NCBI GenBank assembly: GCA_030949725.1
Contig: JAUZSE010000021.1
Coordinates: 20,364 to 84,363 of the forward strand
Reading direction: 5' to 3'
Origin: Sulfurovum sp.
GTDB lineage: Bacteria; Campylobacterota; Campylobacteria; Campylobacterales; Sulfurovaceae
DNA length: 64,000 bases
Position numbers and translations under genes: made by a program. Positions 35,338 to 45,870 of this stretch are shown here, one piece after another (the stretch's first letter is position 1; the number at the start of each line of letters is the position of its first letter). The notes beneath the pieces were generated by a model. That model was not told the origin of the DNA. It saw nothing but the letters and a program-made list of their open reading frames with translations, and did no database searches.

Positions 35338-36444
35338 TTAATTAAAATATTTTATAGTATCTTTAAACACATTATAAAGTGCTTTCACTTCTTTGATAGA
35401 GGTTCTTTCATTGGGTGCATGAATGGTATCGTTGATCACACCAAACTCAACAACATCTATGCCAAAAGCCCCCATAAATCTTGCATCACTCGTACCTCCA
35501 GCTGTTGAAAGTTTGGTATCTATGCCCGTAATGTTCTTTATGCTTTGAGCAAGGCTTTCCACTATTTTTGAGTCTCGGGTCGTAACAAAAGGGTAAGACC
35601 CCTGTGCCAATTCTAAGCTATAATCCAAACCTTCAAAACATTTGTCTATGTGTAGCCTAACGTCTTCTTGTGTGGTTTTTGTGGAGTTACGTACATTGAA
35701 CATCATTTTTAAGGCACTAGGTGTGACATTGGTTACTTCCATTCCTGCACGGATATCTGTGATGACCATTTGACTTGGTGCAAAATCATTGTCACCATTG
35801 TCAAGGTTCACCCCTGCTAGTTTTTCCAAAATAGATGCTATTTGATGCACAGGATTAATCGCTTTGGCAGGGTACGCTGCATGCCCTTGTTTGCCTTGAA
35901 GTGTCAAGTAACCGTTGATAGAACCTCTACGTCCTATCTTGATGGCATCTCCAAATGTTGTTTCGCAGGTAGGTTCCGCGACGATGCAGTAATCAGGTAG
36001 ATTCCCTATCTCTTTAAGATGTTCAAGCATAATGACCGTACCATACTTCGCTTCTCCCTCTTCGTCTGAAGTAAGCAAAATAGAAAGTGTGCCTTGAAAG
36101 TCTTCAATATCTTTACATGTTTGTATAAATGCTGCCAGACCCGACTTCATGTCTTGTGCCCCACGCGCATAAATGTTACCCTCTTTAATCACAGGCACAA
36201 AAGGATTGGTCTCCCAGTTATCTCCTGCAGGTACTACATCTACATGCCCCGCAAAACAAAGATGTGGACCTTCAGAGAATTTTTTGCTAAGAAAAAGGTT
36301 TTTGACACCCTCTTTATTGACATACGTAGCCTCATATCCATCAAGATATGCTTCAATAAAGGCTAAAGAGCCAGCATCATCTGGCGTGAGAGACTTGCAA
36401 GATAAAAGTTTTAGTAAGAGATCAACAACATTCATAGGGTTCAT
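35338..36444 (-). CDS. dapE: Succinyl-diaminopimelate desuccinylase
   Basis: Converts N-succinyl-LL-diaminopimelate to LL-diaminopimelate and succinate in lysine and peptidoglycan synthesis. 368 residues of the M20 peptidase family with the zinc-site motifs AGHVDVVPAGD (about 66), GAQDMKSG (about 96), DEEGEAKYGT (about 130) and AEPT (about 160), and the C-terminal GGTSDARF and NDTIHAPNE. The start overlaps the esterase gene stop by ATGA; a second ATG three codons in is possible. Confidence 0.93.
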   Translation of the reverse strand: MNPMNVVDLLLKLLSCKSLTPDDAGSLAFIEAYLDGYEATYVNKEGVKNLFLSKKFSEGPHLCFAGHVDVVPAGDNWETNPFVPVIKEGNIYARGAQDMKSGLAAFIQTCKDIEDFQGTLSILLTSDEEGEAKYGTVIMLEHLKEIGNLPDYCIVAEPTCETTFGDAIKIGRRGSINGYLTLQGKQGHAAYPAKAINPVHQIASILEKLAGVNLDNGDNDFAPSQMVITDIRAGMEVTNVTPSALKMMFNVRNSTKTTQEDVRLHIDKCFEGLDYSLELAQGSYPFVTTRDSKIVESLAQSIKNITGIDTKLSTAGGTSDARFMGAFGIDVVEFGVINDTIHAPNERTSIKEVKALYNVFKDTIKYFN

Positions 36445-36989
36445 AGTGTTCTAAATTTTCGGATCATTGACATGTAGGCATCGATGTTTTCAAAACGATG
36501 ATTGCCCCCATGTTCCACGACAATATGGTGTGTATTATAGAGAGATTGTGCTTTAGTATAATCCAAGAGTTCATCATCACTTTGAAGAAGTACCAAATAT
36601 CTCCCTTTAAGAGGCAAAACTTTTAAGCTTTTCATCTGTTTTAAGTAAGATTTTTTGAAATTAAATGGCTCATCATCGCAAAAACGTTTTTGCATACCCA
36701 CATAGGGTGCCAAGGTTTTCCAAGGTTGCGTAGAGGGATTGAGAAGTACAGCTTTGAGTCTATGTTTTTCAGCCAAATATGTGGCATAAAACCCACCCAA
36801 TGATGAACCCATAAGCAAATCTATCTTTTCCGACTCTATGAGCTTGTCCAGTACTTCTATGGCTTCTTTGGGAGAGAAAGGAAGGTTTGGGGCAATCACA
36901 CCAATCTCACCAAAGTATGCTTTGAGCATTTTAGATTTATTTCCCCTACCACAAGAAGAAAAACCATGAAGAAAAAGTATCTTTAACAT
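36441..36989 (-). CDS. YqiA/UPF0227-like alpha/beta-hydrolase (esterase)
   Basis: 182 residues with the small-esterase signature LFLHGFSSCGRGNKS at the N-terminus, nucleophile elbow GSSLGGFYAT near residue 62, a late Asp (QSDDELLDY) and the C-terminal His in HGGNHRFEN, giving a full Ser-Asp-His triad. The YqiA family hydrolyses short acyl esters in vitro; its natural substrate is unknown. It is first in the long minus-strand run leading to dapE and the PgsBC-like locus. Confidence 0.85.
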   Translation of the reverse strand: MLKILFLHGFSSCGRGNKSKMLKAYFGEIGVIAPNLPFSPKEAIEVLDKLIESEKIDLLMGSSLGGFYATYLAEKHRLKAVLLNPSTQPWKTLAPYVGMQKRFCDDEPFNFKKSYLKQMKSLKVLPLKGRYLVLLQSDDELLDYTKAQSLYNTHHIVVEHGGNHRFENIDAYMSMIRKFRTL

Positions 36990-37178
36990 CTTTGTCCTTC
37001 TATCTTTCTATAAATTGTTTCAATAAATGTTGCACTTTTATCTCCTATAAAATCATTGCGATAACTTAATTTGCTGATGCCATTTTTTCTTTATATATTC
37101 TATTATTTTGTAGTGTACCTTAAAGTAAATTTATATATAATAAGAATAGTAAAAAACACACTACAAATAGGGTAAATA

Positions 37179-37469
37179 ATGCAAATAGACCATACTGTTT
37201 TAGCCAAATTAGAAAAACTTTCTCATCTTCGTATTGATGATTCTAAAAAAGAAGAAGTCATGCAACAACTCACAGGTATTCTAAGCTATATAGAAAACCT
37301 CAATGAACTCGATACTAAGTCACTTAATCCTACCTTTTCAACACTTGATGGTGGCACACCGTTAAGGGAAGATATTCCTAGAGAAACGACTAGTATTGCT
37401 GCTGACATTCTTTCCCATGCACCCAATGGTGAGAATGACTTTTTTATCGTACCTGCGATCATTGAGTAG
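37179..37469 (+). CDS. gatC: Aspartyl/glutamyl-tRNA amidotransferase subunit C
   Basis: 96-residue GatC, which stabilises the GatAB amidotransferase that turns Glu-tRNA(Gln) or Asp-tRNA(Asn) into the amidated forms. Typical features are the N-terminal LEKLSHLRIDDSKKEE, the GILSYIENLNELDT helix and the later LREDIPRE. It is preceded by AGGGTAA and begins the block gatC - pilT - cvpA - fur - lysS. gatA and gatB are not in the window. Confidence 0.92.
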   Translation: MQIDHTVLAKLEKLSHLRIDDSKKEEVMQQLTGILSYIENLNELDTKSLNPTFSTLDGGTPLREDIPRETTSIAADILSHAPNGENDFFIVPAIIE

Positions 37470-37564
37470 GAGAAAGTAAGAAATCAAAAAAACTTTGTCA
37501 TTGAGCGGGATAACAAGGTTATAGTTAGATATAATAAATTTAAATACACATATAAAGGATTTTT

Positions 37565-38629
37565 ATGGCTGCATTTGATATTAAGAAACTACTTCAGAGT
37601 GTGGTAGCACATGGTGCATCAGATCTACACCTGGTGTCTCGTACAGAACCACAAATTAGACTTGATGGTACTCTTAAACCAGTAAATCTACCTAAGATGA
37701 CAGGAGAAGACATCGAAGAGATGTGCTATTCTCTCATTACTGAAAAACAAAAACAACAATATGAAGAATTTAATGAACTTGACTTTGCACTTCTACTCCC
37801 AGGGACTGGACGTTTTAGAGCAAACTACTACCGTACTTTAGGCGATCCTGCTGCTGCATTTAGGATTATTCCCATTGATATACCTTCTTTAGATGATTTA
37901 AAATCTCCTCCAATCTATAAAGAACTTGTCAAAAGAGAAAAAGGGCTTATACTGGTTACTGGACCTACAGGTTCAGGTAAATCAACAACCCTTGCAGCCA
38001 TGCTCAATGAAATCAACCTTACGGAACACAAACATATTATCACGGTTGAAGATCCTGTGGAATTCATCCATCAAAATAAAAAATCTGTTTTCTCTCATAG
38101 AGGTGTGGGAGATGATACTGCTAGTTTCGCCAAAGCACTTAAATTTTCTATGCGTCAAGATCCAGATATTATATTTATCGGGGAAATGCGAGATAGAGAA
38201 ACTATTGAAGCAGGACTCACAGCCGCAGAAACAGGTCACCTTGTATTTGCTACACTACACACCTCTTCGGCTCCTGGTACTATTAACCGTATTATTGATG
38301 TTTTTAGTGGAGATGAACAACCACAAATCAGAGCTATGATCGCTTCTTCACTCGTGGCAGTCATCGCTCAGGCTTTACTCCCTAAACTGGGTGGGGGTCG
38401 TGTGGCTGCTTCGGAGATACTCGTTACCAATCATGCAATATCAAACCTTATCCGTGAAGATAAAGTACACCAAATTTATTCACAAATGCAACTAGGTCAA
38501 GGAGATACAGGTATGCAAACGCAAACGCAATCACTGATGAAGTTTTATAAAGATAAGAAAATTTCCCGTGAGATTGCTCTGCAATATGCAAATAGAGCTG
38601 ATGAAGTGGAAAAAGCACTCATGCACTAA
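37565..38629 (+). CDS. pilT: PilT-type retraction ATPase
   Basis: 354-residue secretion ATPase that powers type IV pilus retraction. An N-terminal PAS-like domain is followed by Walker A GPTGSGKSTT (about residue 138), the Asp box EDPVEF, Walker B IFIGEMRD (about 203) and the His box TGHLVFATLHT. The C-terminus has the PilT AIRNLIRE-like segment (NHAISNLIREDK). Pilus structural genes are absent from the window; in this clade pilT is often isolated from them. The start follows AAAGGA. Confidence 0.93.
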   Translation: MAAFDIKKLLQSVVAHGASDLHLVSRTEPQIRLDGTLKPVNLPKMTGEDIEEMCYSLITEKQKQQYEEFNELDFALLLPGTGRFRANYYRTLGDPAAAFRIIPIDIPSLDDLKSPPIYKELVKREKGLILVTGPTGSGKSTTLAAMLNEINLTEHKHIITVEDPVEFIHQNKKSVFSHRGVGDDTASFAKALKFSMRQDPDIIFIGEMRDRETIEAGLTAAETGHLVFATLHTSSAPGTINRIIDVFSGDEQPQIRAMIASSLVAVIAQALLPKLGGGRVAASEILVTNHAISNLIREDKVHQIYSQMQLGQGDTGMQTQTQSLMKFYKDKKISREIALQYANRADEVEKALMH

Positions 38630-38698
38630 AACTTTTATCTAAAAGTATGTTTCAGATACAATATCAAATAAATAAAGTAACAAGATGAGGGTAATACT

Positions 38699-39286
38699 AT
38701 GGATTTTTCAATGATGGACTTCAATTACTTTGATCTCACGATCTCAGCTATCATACTGATATTGGGTATCAAAGGTTTTATACAAGGATTTATAAAAGAG
38801 GTATTTGGTCTTGCAGGTCTTATTGGTGGTGTTTACTTTGCTTCAAGATTATCTGATGATGCAGCAGCCTTTATAGAGACAAATTTTTTTCAAATGGAAA
38901 ATACATCCTTACTCAAACTCATTGGTTTTTTGTCAGTCTTAATCGTTATTTGGTCTGTGGCTACCCTATTGGGTTCACTCTTCTCCAAACTCACAAGTGA
39001 AAGTGGCTTAAGTTTCTTAAATCGTCTCTTTGGTTTCATCGCAGGAGGAGGAAAGTACTTTCTTGTTTTTGCACTCATCGTGACTGCCTTAGCAAATGTG
39101 AAACTTGTCAAAGATAATTTAGGTAAATATGTTGATGATTCTATACTTTATCCTTTTCTTTTGGAAGCAGGTTCATACCTCATCAAAATTGACACTTCTA
39201 ATCTCACGATAACGACATCAAATGATAAGAATGTATCTTCCAATGAGATGAGCATCTCTGTCAAAACCAATACTACAACAGACTAA
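38699..39286 (+). CDS. CvpA-family membrane protein
   Basis: 195 residues with four predicted transmembrane helices and the CvpA-type start (FDLTISAIILILGIKGFI followed by KEVFGLAGLIGG). CvpA homologues are inner-membrane proteins linked to colicin V export and envelope stress tolerance; the function in this clade is unknown. The C-terminal 30 residues are polar, Ser/Thr/Asn-rich and low in complexity. It lies 10 nt before fur in a gene order conserved in Campylobacter. Confidence 0.85.
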   Translation: MDFSMMDFNYFDLTISAIILILGIKGFIQGFIKEVFGLAGLIGGVYFASRLSDDAAAFIETNFFQMENTSLLKLIGFLSVLIVIWSVATLLGSLFSKLTSESGLSFLNRLFGFIAGGGKYFLVFALIVTALANVKLVKDNLGKYVDDSILYPFLLEAGSYLIKIDTSNLTITTSNDKNVSSNEMSISVKTNTTTD

Positions 39287-39296
39287 ACGAGAATAT

Positions 39297-39746
39297 ATGA
39301 TTGAATATCCCCTACTTTTAGAAAAGTTTCAAACACTTCTCAAAGAAAATACACTCAAATTCACAAAACAAAGAGAGCTTGTTTTAAAGTTTCTCTATGA
39401 CAACGATGGACATTTTACGCCTGAAGACATCTATACTTTACTCAAACAACAACACCCGGAGATAAACATTGGTATAGCTACGGTATACCGTACACTTTCT
39501 CTACTTGAAACCTCACACATTGCTTCTTCTATTTCATTTGGCGTGCAAGGAAAGAAATATGAATTAGGACTCAAAGAACACCATGACCATCTCATCTGTA
39601 CAAAATGCTCCAAGATCATAGAGTTTTTCGATGAAACTATCGAAACAAAACAAGAAGAGATAGCCAAAGAGTTCAATTTCAAAATGACAGGGCATACGAT
39701 GAAGATCGTAGGACTTTGTGAAGAGTGTCAAGCACAAGATACATAA
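39297..39746 (+). CDS. fur: Ferric uptake regulator family protein
   Basis: 149-residue metal-responsive repressor: N-terminal winged helix (LKFTKQRELVLKFLYDN, then IGIATVYRTLSLLE recognition helix) and C-terminal dimerisation domain with EHHDHLICTKCSKIIEF and CEEC, the His and Cys metal sites. This gene order (cvpA, fur, lysS) is that of genuine Fur in Campylobacter, which favours Fur over PerR or Zur. It lies about 50 nt before lysS. Confidence 0.9.
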   Translation: MIEYPLLLEKFQTLLKENTLKFTKQRELVLKFLYDNDGHFTPEDIYTLLKQQHPEINIGIATVYRTLSLLETSHIASSISFGVQGKKYELGLKEHHDHLICTKCSKIIEFFDETIETKQEEIAKEFNFKMTGHTMKIVGLCEECQAQDT

Positions 39747-39797
39747 CCCCAAAAAACGACATTAAAGAAAAACATACTATTTTATACAGGAGACACC

Positions 39798-41444
39798 TTG
39801 ATATTTTCAAATCAATATATTCAAGAACGCATTAAAAAAGCAGCACAGTTAAAAGAAGAGGGATTCAACCCCTACCCTACAAATATCCAAAAAGGCATGT
39901 CCTCTAAAGATTTTTTAGAAAAATATGCTTACATAGCAGAGCAGGATGCTGAAGAAAAAAAAGATGAGACACAAGATGTCACACTCACTGGTAGACTCAA
40001 GTTTATACGTATCATGGGAAGAGCTGCTTTTGCCAAGATGGAAGATGGTGATGGACTTGTCCAAATCTATTACAACAGAGATGACCTCCCTGAGGGATAC
40101 TACAACAAAGTCAAAAAACTCATAGAAGTAGGAGATGTGGTTGTAGCCCAAGGTTATCCTTTTGTTACGCAAACAGGAGAACTTACCCTTCACTGTAAAC
40201 GTTTTGAGATTGTCTCTAAGTCTATCACCCCTTTACCTGAAAAGTTCCACGGACTCACCGATCAAGAATTGCGTTACCGTCAACGTTACCTAGACATGAT
40301 TATGAACCCTGAGATAAAGAAAACATTTATCACGCGTTCAAAGATTGTTTCACTGATTAGAAGATTTTTTGAAGATAAAGAATTTTTGGAAGTAGAAACC
40401 CCTATGATGCACCCTATCCCTGGTGGGGCAAATGCAAAACCGTTTATCACACACCATAATGCATTGGATGTTGAACGTTATTTACGTATTGCACCAGAGC
40501 TTTACCTCAAACGTCTTATCGTGGGTGGGATGGATGCTGTCTTTGAGATAAACAGATGTTTCAGAAACGAAGGTATGGACCATACACACAATCCTGAGTT
40601 TACTTCCATAGAATTTTACTGGGCATACCATACCTACGAAGACCTTATGAAAATCACGGAAGAGCTTTATGACTATATCTTTGAGCATCTTGATATGTCT
40701 AGAACATTGACCTATGGAGAACTCGAGATAGACTGTACTACGCCTTTTGCAAAAATTCCGTATGTGGAAGCACTGACCAGTATCGGTGGTGTCCCTTTAG
40801 ATGTGGCTACGGATAAAGAAAAAGCCTTAGCCTACCTTAAAACACACAATGTACATGTCGATGCCAACCTCAGCTTAGGCTACTTACAATCAGAACTTTT
40901 TGACGCATTTGTAGAAGAAAAACTTATCAATCCTACTTATATTACGCAGTACCCTGTAGACATTTCTCCACTAGCAAGAAGATCAGATGAAAATCCAAAT
41001 ATCGCTGAACGTTTTGAACTCTTTATGGCAGGAAAAGAGATAGCAAACGGCTTTAACGAACTCAATGACCCTCTTGATCAGTACGAGAGATTTAAGGCAC
41101 AAGTAGACACCAAAGATGCAACAGGTGATGATGAAGCCATGCATATGGATACAGACTATGTTAAAGCCCTAGGCTATGGTATGGCTCCCACAGCAGGAGA
41201 AGGCATAGGTATTGACCGACTTGTGATGATGCTAACCAACCAACACAGCATCCGTGATGTACTGCTGTTCCCTGCGATGAAACCAGAAGCACCTCGCCCT
41301 GAAATAGCACCTGTTTGTGAAGTAGACAAGTGTAAAAAATGTGGGAACGAAAACATGGATGAACTCAAACCTGCCAAAAAAGGTAAAGGGTTTTTCTGTA
41401 TGGATGTAAGTGCATGTAAGAAAAGAATAGCTGAAAAGAAATAA
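39798..41444 (+). CDS. lysS: Lysyl-tRNA synthetase (class II) with C-terminal zinc-ribbon-like tail
   Basis: 548 residues. It starts at a TTG (39798) with CAGGAGA just upstream and no nearby ATG in frame. An OB-fold anticodon domain (about 55-150) precedes the class II catalytic core, with motif 2 ([15 protein letters not shown]) and motif 3 ([13 protein letters not shown]). After motif 3 there is an extra roughly 50-residue tail with CKKCGNEN and a later CMDVSAC, a likely Cys4 zinc site not present in the E. coli enzyme. Function is certain from the core motifs. Confidence 0.94.
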   Translation: MIFSNQYIQERIKKAAQLKEEGFNPYPTNIQKGMSSKDFLEKYAYIAEQDAEEKKDETQDVTLTGRLKFIRIMGRAAFAKMEDGDGLVQIYYNRDDLPEGYYNKVKKLIEVGDVVVAQGYPFVTQTGELTLHCKRFEIVSKSITPLPEKFHGLTDQELRYRQRYLDMIMNPEIKKTFITRSKIVSLIRRFFEDKEFLEVETPMMHPIPGGANAKPFITHHNALDVERYLRIAPELYLKRLIVGGMDAVFEINRCFRNEGMDHTHNPEFTSIEFYWAYHTYEDLMKITEELYDYIFEHLDMSRTLTYGELEIDCTTPFAKIPYVEALTSIGGVPLDVATDKEKALAYLKTHNVHVDANLSLGYLQSELFDAFVEEKLINPTYITQYPVDISPLARRSDENPNIAERFELFMAGKEIANGFNELNDPLDQYERFKAQVDTKDATGDDEAMHMDTDYVKALGYGMAPTAGEGIGIDRLVMMLTNQHSIRDVLLFPAMKPEAPRPEIAPVCEVDKCKKCGNENMDELKPAKKGKGFFCMDVSACKKRIAEKK

Positions 41445-41451
41445 TCTAACT

Positions 41452-41474
41452 GTAACTCTAACCATTGGAGTTAC
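41452..41474 (+). terminator. Hairpin terminator after lysS
   Basis: GTAACTC (41452-41458) pairs with GAGTTAC (41468-41474) around a 9-nt loop, followed by TTTCTT. It lies between the convergent stops of lysS (41444) and the response regulator (41485), so it could serve both strands. The stem is short but perfect. Confidence 0.6.
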
Positions 41475-41484
41475 TTTCTTAAAA

Positions 41485-42156
41485 TTACTTTGCTGTCAAA
41501 CTATAACCTACATTAGGCGTATTTATTATTTCTACCTTAGGCAACTTTTTACGCAATCTACTAAGTAATTCTCGTAAGGAACTAGCATGGTCTCTATCAT
41601 CTCTCCAAATACCAAAGATAAGTTGTTCTATAGTAACATGATACTGTCTATTTTTAAGTAATATACATAGACAACAGTGTTCTTGTTTGCTTAGTTGTAT
41701 AGGGTTGTTTTGATAAAGTAATATTTTATTTTCATAAGAATACGTATATGCTCCTAGATGAATATCTTGTGAGGGTTCAACTTTTATTTGACTTCTATGG
41801 CTTTGTACAAGCAGTAAGATTGCTTCTATGTCAGAAAAAATCACAGGTTTTTTGAGATAGCCTAAGGGTTTTACCACACAGGCTTTTTCAATCGTATCTT
41901 TGTCTATATAAGAAGTAATAAAGACACAAGAAATATTAGGATATTTATCATAAATACTTATAGCAAGCTCTATACCATCTGCTGCACCTTTGATGTTAAT
42001 ATCCATCAAAATTAAATCTACAGTATCATGTTCCAAATAGCTTAAAAGGGTCTTAGCATTATCATGTACACTGACTACTTCATGCCCTGCAGAGAGAGTA
42101 GCTTTTTTTAAAAATAGTGATGTAATTCCCTCATCTTCTACGATAATAATTCTCAT
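41485..42156 (-). CDS. Response regulator with winged-helix output
   Basis: 223 residues: receiver domain with EDE pocket, phospho-acceptor Asp in LILMDINIKG and Lys in YLKKPVIF, then an OmpR-like DNA-binding domain (LRELLSRLRKKLPK, NTPNVGYSL). The receiver resembles those paired with HisKA_2 kinases (INIKGAADGIEL). Its ATG overlaps the kinase stop, so the two form a pair. The pair lies between lysS and glyA, which are adjacent in Campylobacter, and is therefore accessory here. Confidence 0.88.
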   Translation of the reverse strand: MRIIIVEDEGITSLFLKKATLSAGHEVVSVHDNAKTLLSYLEHDTVDLILMDINIKGAADGIELAISIYDKYPNISCVFITSYIDKDTIEKACVVKPLGYLKKPVIFSDIEAILLLVQSHRSQIKVEPSQDIHLGAYTYSYENKILLYQNNPIQLSKQEHCCLCILLKNRQYHVTIEQLIFGIWRDDRDHASSLRELLSRLRKKLPKVEIINTPNVGYSLTAK

Positions 42157-44007
42157 ACATTCCCCTCTTTCTCAAATATTATTTCATGTCGTAACCCTCC
42201 GACATTGGTACTTTTTATCTCACCATTTATCTGATAGCTTACTATAGATTCTACAATTTGAAAACCAAAACCCTCTTGCATTTTTTGAATATCTGCACCT
42301 TTTCCATTATCTGAGACTATCAGGGTATAGGTATCTTCTTCTAGGCTATAAAGCTTGATAGTAATGCTTTTATTTGTAGCCTCTAGGCTAAAGGCATGTT
42401 TGAGTGCATTGGTAATAAGTTCATTGATGATGAGACCCAAAGGCACAGAGAGTTCCAAATTTAATTTTATGTCCGTACAGACGATGTCAAAAGAAATATC
42501 CTCTGCTCTCATACCTTGTTGTAGGTCATTGACCAAAGACTCTATATACTCTTGCATATTTATATGGGTGAGGTCATTGGATTGATAGAGCTTCTCATGG
42601 ATGAAAGCAATAGACTGGATTCTATGGGTCATATCATCAAGTATTTTTTTAGAGTTTTCATCTTTTATCTCCATGCTTTGCAAAGAAAGTAAAGAAGCGA
42701 TAATCTGTAAGTTATTTTTGACACGGTGATAGAGTTCTTTAAACAGTACATTTTTATTGTCTATTTCTAGGTAGAGTTCTTGATTACTTTCTTTGAGTTC
42801 AGAGGTGCGTTGCCTTACCTTTGTCTCCAAGTTTTGAGTCAACTCTTGTAGTGCCTTTTCTCTTTCTTGTGATTGACGAAAAACAACATTATAATTGTAT
42901 GCAAGGTTCAAAGAAAGTAAAGTGAGTTCAAATATAGCACCTATTTGAGCACCATAATTCGTCAAGGTATTCATAGGGATTAATCCAATATTTTGCATCA
43001 CGGTAATCGTAGAACCCAAAAATAATACTCCCCAAGCAATAACAAATATTTTTGCCGAGGTAGTGCGATGCTTATACCATACATAGATAGAAATAGCTAT
43101 TAAAGTAAGTGAAGACACGATAGCAAGTCCTGTCATCATTTGAGCCATTACTATATAAGGTAAAATAAAAGTCATCATGAGTAAAGCCATATAGACATGC
43201 TTAATCCACCCTAAATAATACGTTATTCGCTTTTCATAATGTTTTAAATCCAGATAGACAATAGTAAAACCTATAGAAAGGTAGTTTGCCAATATAAAGA
43301 ATACAGGCACAACAAAGAGATTGAGCTGGGCATAATCGAGGATAGAGAAGTTTGAGACTCAGTCCATTCATCGTAAAGTGTAAGAAAAAATAGACCAAAT
43401 GAAAGGTAGCATAGTGAAAATATACCTTTTCTCTGATGATAAGAAAAAGTATAAAATTGTAGCTTATAATGATAAAGATGATGCCATAATAAATACCCAA
43501 AAATAGCTCATCTTCAAATTTATATTTTTTATAAGCTTCTGCTGTATAAAACTTTATGCCTATATTGAATGCTGAACTTGACTCTATTTTAAAAAGTAAT
43601 TCTTTTGTACTATTGGCTTCTACTGTATAAGGTATAGCAAAATTGTGGCTTGGTAATTCACGGCTGTCAAAATGATGTAAATCACCTGTTGTATAAGCGT
43701 GTTGCACTTTTCCATCGGTATATTTATACACAGTAAGATTATCATGTTGAGGATAGGGAAATACCAGTATATTATCCGAAGCTGTTTCACTACTATTTCT
43801 CACTTTCACATAAACCCACGCCGTTTGCTTACGAAATCCTAGACTTTGGTTTTTGAGTGTCAAAGGAGCAAAATCCTCTTTGTGAGCATAAGCATCTTTT
43901 TCTTCCCATGTATTAGACGCATCCAAATAGTAGTCATAAGAGACTACTTTCACATTTTGTGCAAAGAGGAAAATACTAGTGAGGCATAGATAGAGTAATA
44001 ATTTCAT
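42153..44007 (-). CDS. 7TMR-DISM sensor histidine kinase (frameshifted)
   Basis: After a signal peptide come a 7TMR-DISM extracellular domain (about 20-170; WVYVKVRNSS, LVFPYPQHDNL), seven transmembrane helices (about 180-380), a coiled-coil, and HisKA_2 (ELYHRVKNNLQIIASLLSLQ) with HATPase (NELITNALKHAF, SDNGKGA). Two frames overlap at 43234-43310. The first goes wrong after SLKLLY near 43341, and removing one base there yields SLKLLYLDYAQLNLFVVPVF, continuous with the second. This join is less certain than others because no long homopolymer is involved. Ligands of 7TMR-DISM receptors are generally unknown, possibly carbohydrates or carboxylates. Confidence 0.8.
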
Positions 44008-44074
44008 GCAAAATTATAGCCTAAAAGTATTATTTTTCATAAATTTCAAAATTCTAACACCGTTCTAATGCCGA

Positions 44075-45765
44075 TTAAAAGACTTCCAAAAACTCCACCC
44101 CACCCTTAGAACCAAGTAGTAAAAAGCTTCTTAATTTAGGAATGCTTTTTACTTTGTCAAGTGTCATATAGCCCTCTATTTGTTTTAACCCTTCTTGTTT
44201 AACGCTTTCATAGTTATCGCTACTTTTCATCCATTTTAACTCAAACAGATAGTTGTTAGGTACTTTTTCATCGCGTCCTATGAGTAAAATATCAGGGTAC
44301 TTGTTGTCAAGCTCTGGTTGAGAGTCGATGAAGTAAAAGAAGCAAAACTAAGCAATGAAAGCGTAATGACTTGAAAATGTTTTTCTCTAAAACCGTAATG
44401 GTCTCTGTTTGAGAGTGTTTTTATGACAAGGCTTAGTTGCGTGTTAAAAGGTTCAATTTTACCTAAGGCTAAATCTCTTAATAAACTTTTAATGTCTCTA
44501 TCAATTTCTAGGTTATTTCTTTTCTTTAGTTCTATTGCAAAGTAGTTGAAGTAAAGAATTTTGATGACATAGTTAGGAATTGTAAACTCAAACTCTTCTC
44601 CAAAAATATGTTCTTTAATAGTAATAAAACCCATAGAATAAATAAGCGTAATAAAGTCATCTCTTGTAAAGTCTTGATTTAAATCATATCGGTCTTTGAT
44701 TTCACCTGTAATACTATTGTTTTCTATGAGTTCTTCTAAGACTTTATAGTTTCGCTCACTGTCTCCAATATTAAAGAGTTTCATTATGGCTTTGTAATCA
44801 CTTGCTACATTGGAGTCTAACATCTTTGTGGGAATTTTACAGCGTTTCATATCATATTTCGAGATAAAATAATTGACCAAAGTAGCATTATAAATGCGTT
44901 CATTGGCTTCCATATTAAAAAGATAGCCATTGTACCACTCTTTTATTTTAGCTAAGAGTTCTTCTTTGTCTATGTTTGAACAAATTTCATAAATAGAGTT
45001 TTCTAAAGAGTAATTTACTTCTTCTTGGGTAAACCCAGCTAAAGCATTAAATTGTTCTGTATTTGAGATATTACTCACAATATTAAACCCAGAACTCAAA
45101 CTGTCAAGCGTAATGGGCGTTACTCCTGTAATGAACATCTTTTGAACTACACCTGTCTGTGTAGCACTTTTAAGCACTTTATAAAAGCTTCTTACAAAAC
45201 CACCTTTTCCAACTATATCTAAAAAGTCTTCCATCTTATAAGCCAAGATGGCATTGGCAAATTGGTCGTATTCATCTATGAGTAGGTAAATACTGTCATT
45301 TTTGGCTACTTCAAAGAAGTATTTAATTAAGCTTGTGGGACTGTCAAGAGTATTCAGTTTTTCAATGTATTTATCATAGCCGTATTCACTAAAATACCTA
45401 TGGATTGCCATACTTACATTGTCTCTAAAGCCTTTATGAATACCCTCTACACCATTATCAATATTGATCCCCGAAAACTCAAAAAACAAAATCCGAAAGC
45501 TATTTTTTAAAGGTGTTGGGTTTTTACCGATGTAAGTATCGCAAAACATTGCTTCAAATTCATTTTTACTATTTTCATCATAATAATATTGCAAAGTAGA
45601 AAGAAAAAGAGATTTTCCAAAACGTCGTGGGCGTAAAAATATTACAAAACTCTCATTAAGATTTTCTACTGTTTCTATAAATTCAGTTTTATCCACATAA
45701 AAATAATCATTATTAATCTTGATTTTTTGAAAATTACTTTCACCATATATTATTTTCTTCATCAT
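44075..45765 (-). CDS. AAA-ATPase / PD-(D/E)XK nuclease-like protein (DUF1703 type, frameshifted)
   Basis: About 562 residues after correction. The N-terminal AAA-ATPase_like domain has the family start (GESNFQKIKINNDYFYVDKT), Walker A LRPRRFGKSLFLS and Walker B YLLIDEYDQF. The uncorrected frame ends at 44278 in a meaningless Ser/Thr-rich tail. Adding one base to the 4-A run near 44337 restores SFASFYFIDSQPELDNKYPD and then FELKWMK, the PD-(D/E)XK nuclease motif, with a stop at 44075. Members are numerous in anaerobes and Campylobacterota with unproven roles; defence or mobile-element origin is suspected. It is an accessory gene between lysS and glyA. Confidence 0.82.
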
Positions 45766-45870
45766 TAGCCTTTTAGATACTATCTTCTAAGTATATCTAA
45801 TCTTCATAAATAGCGATAAAAAAACGCTATCTCTTAACATAGAACAAGCAAAGATATTGAATTGACTTTA

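Noticed and set aside
36990..37178. tRNA or small RNA in the divergent gap before gatC
   Set aside because: No cloverleaf arms or TTCGANTC-like T-loop could be found on either strand; only AT-rich promoter-like DNA.
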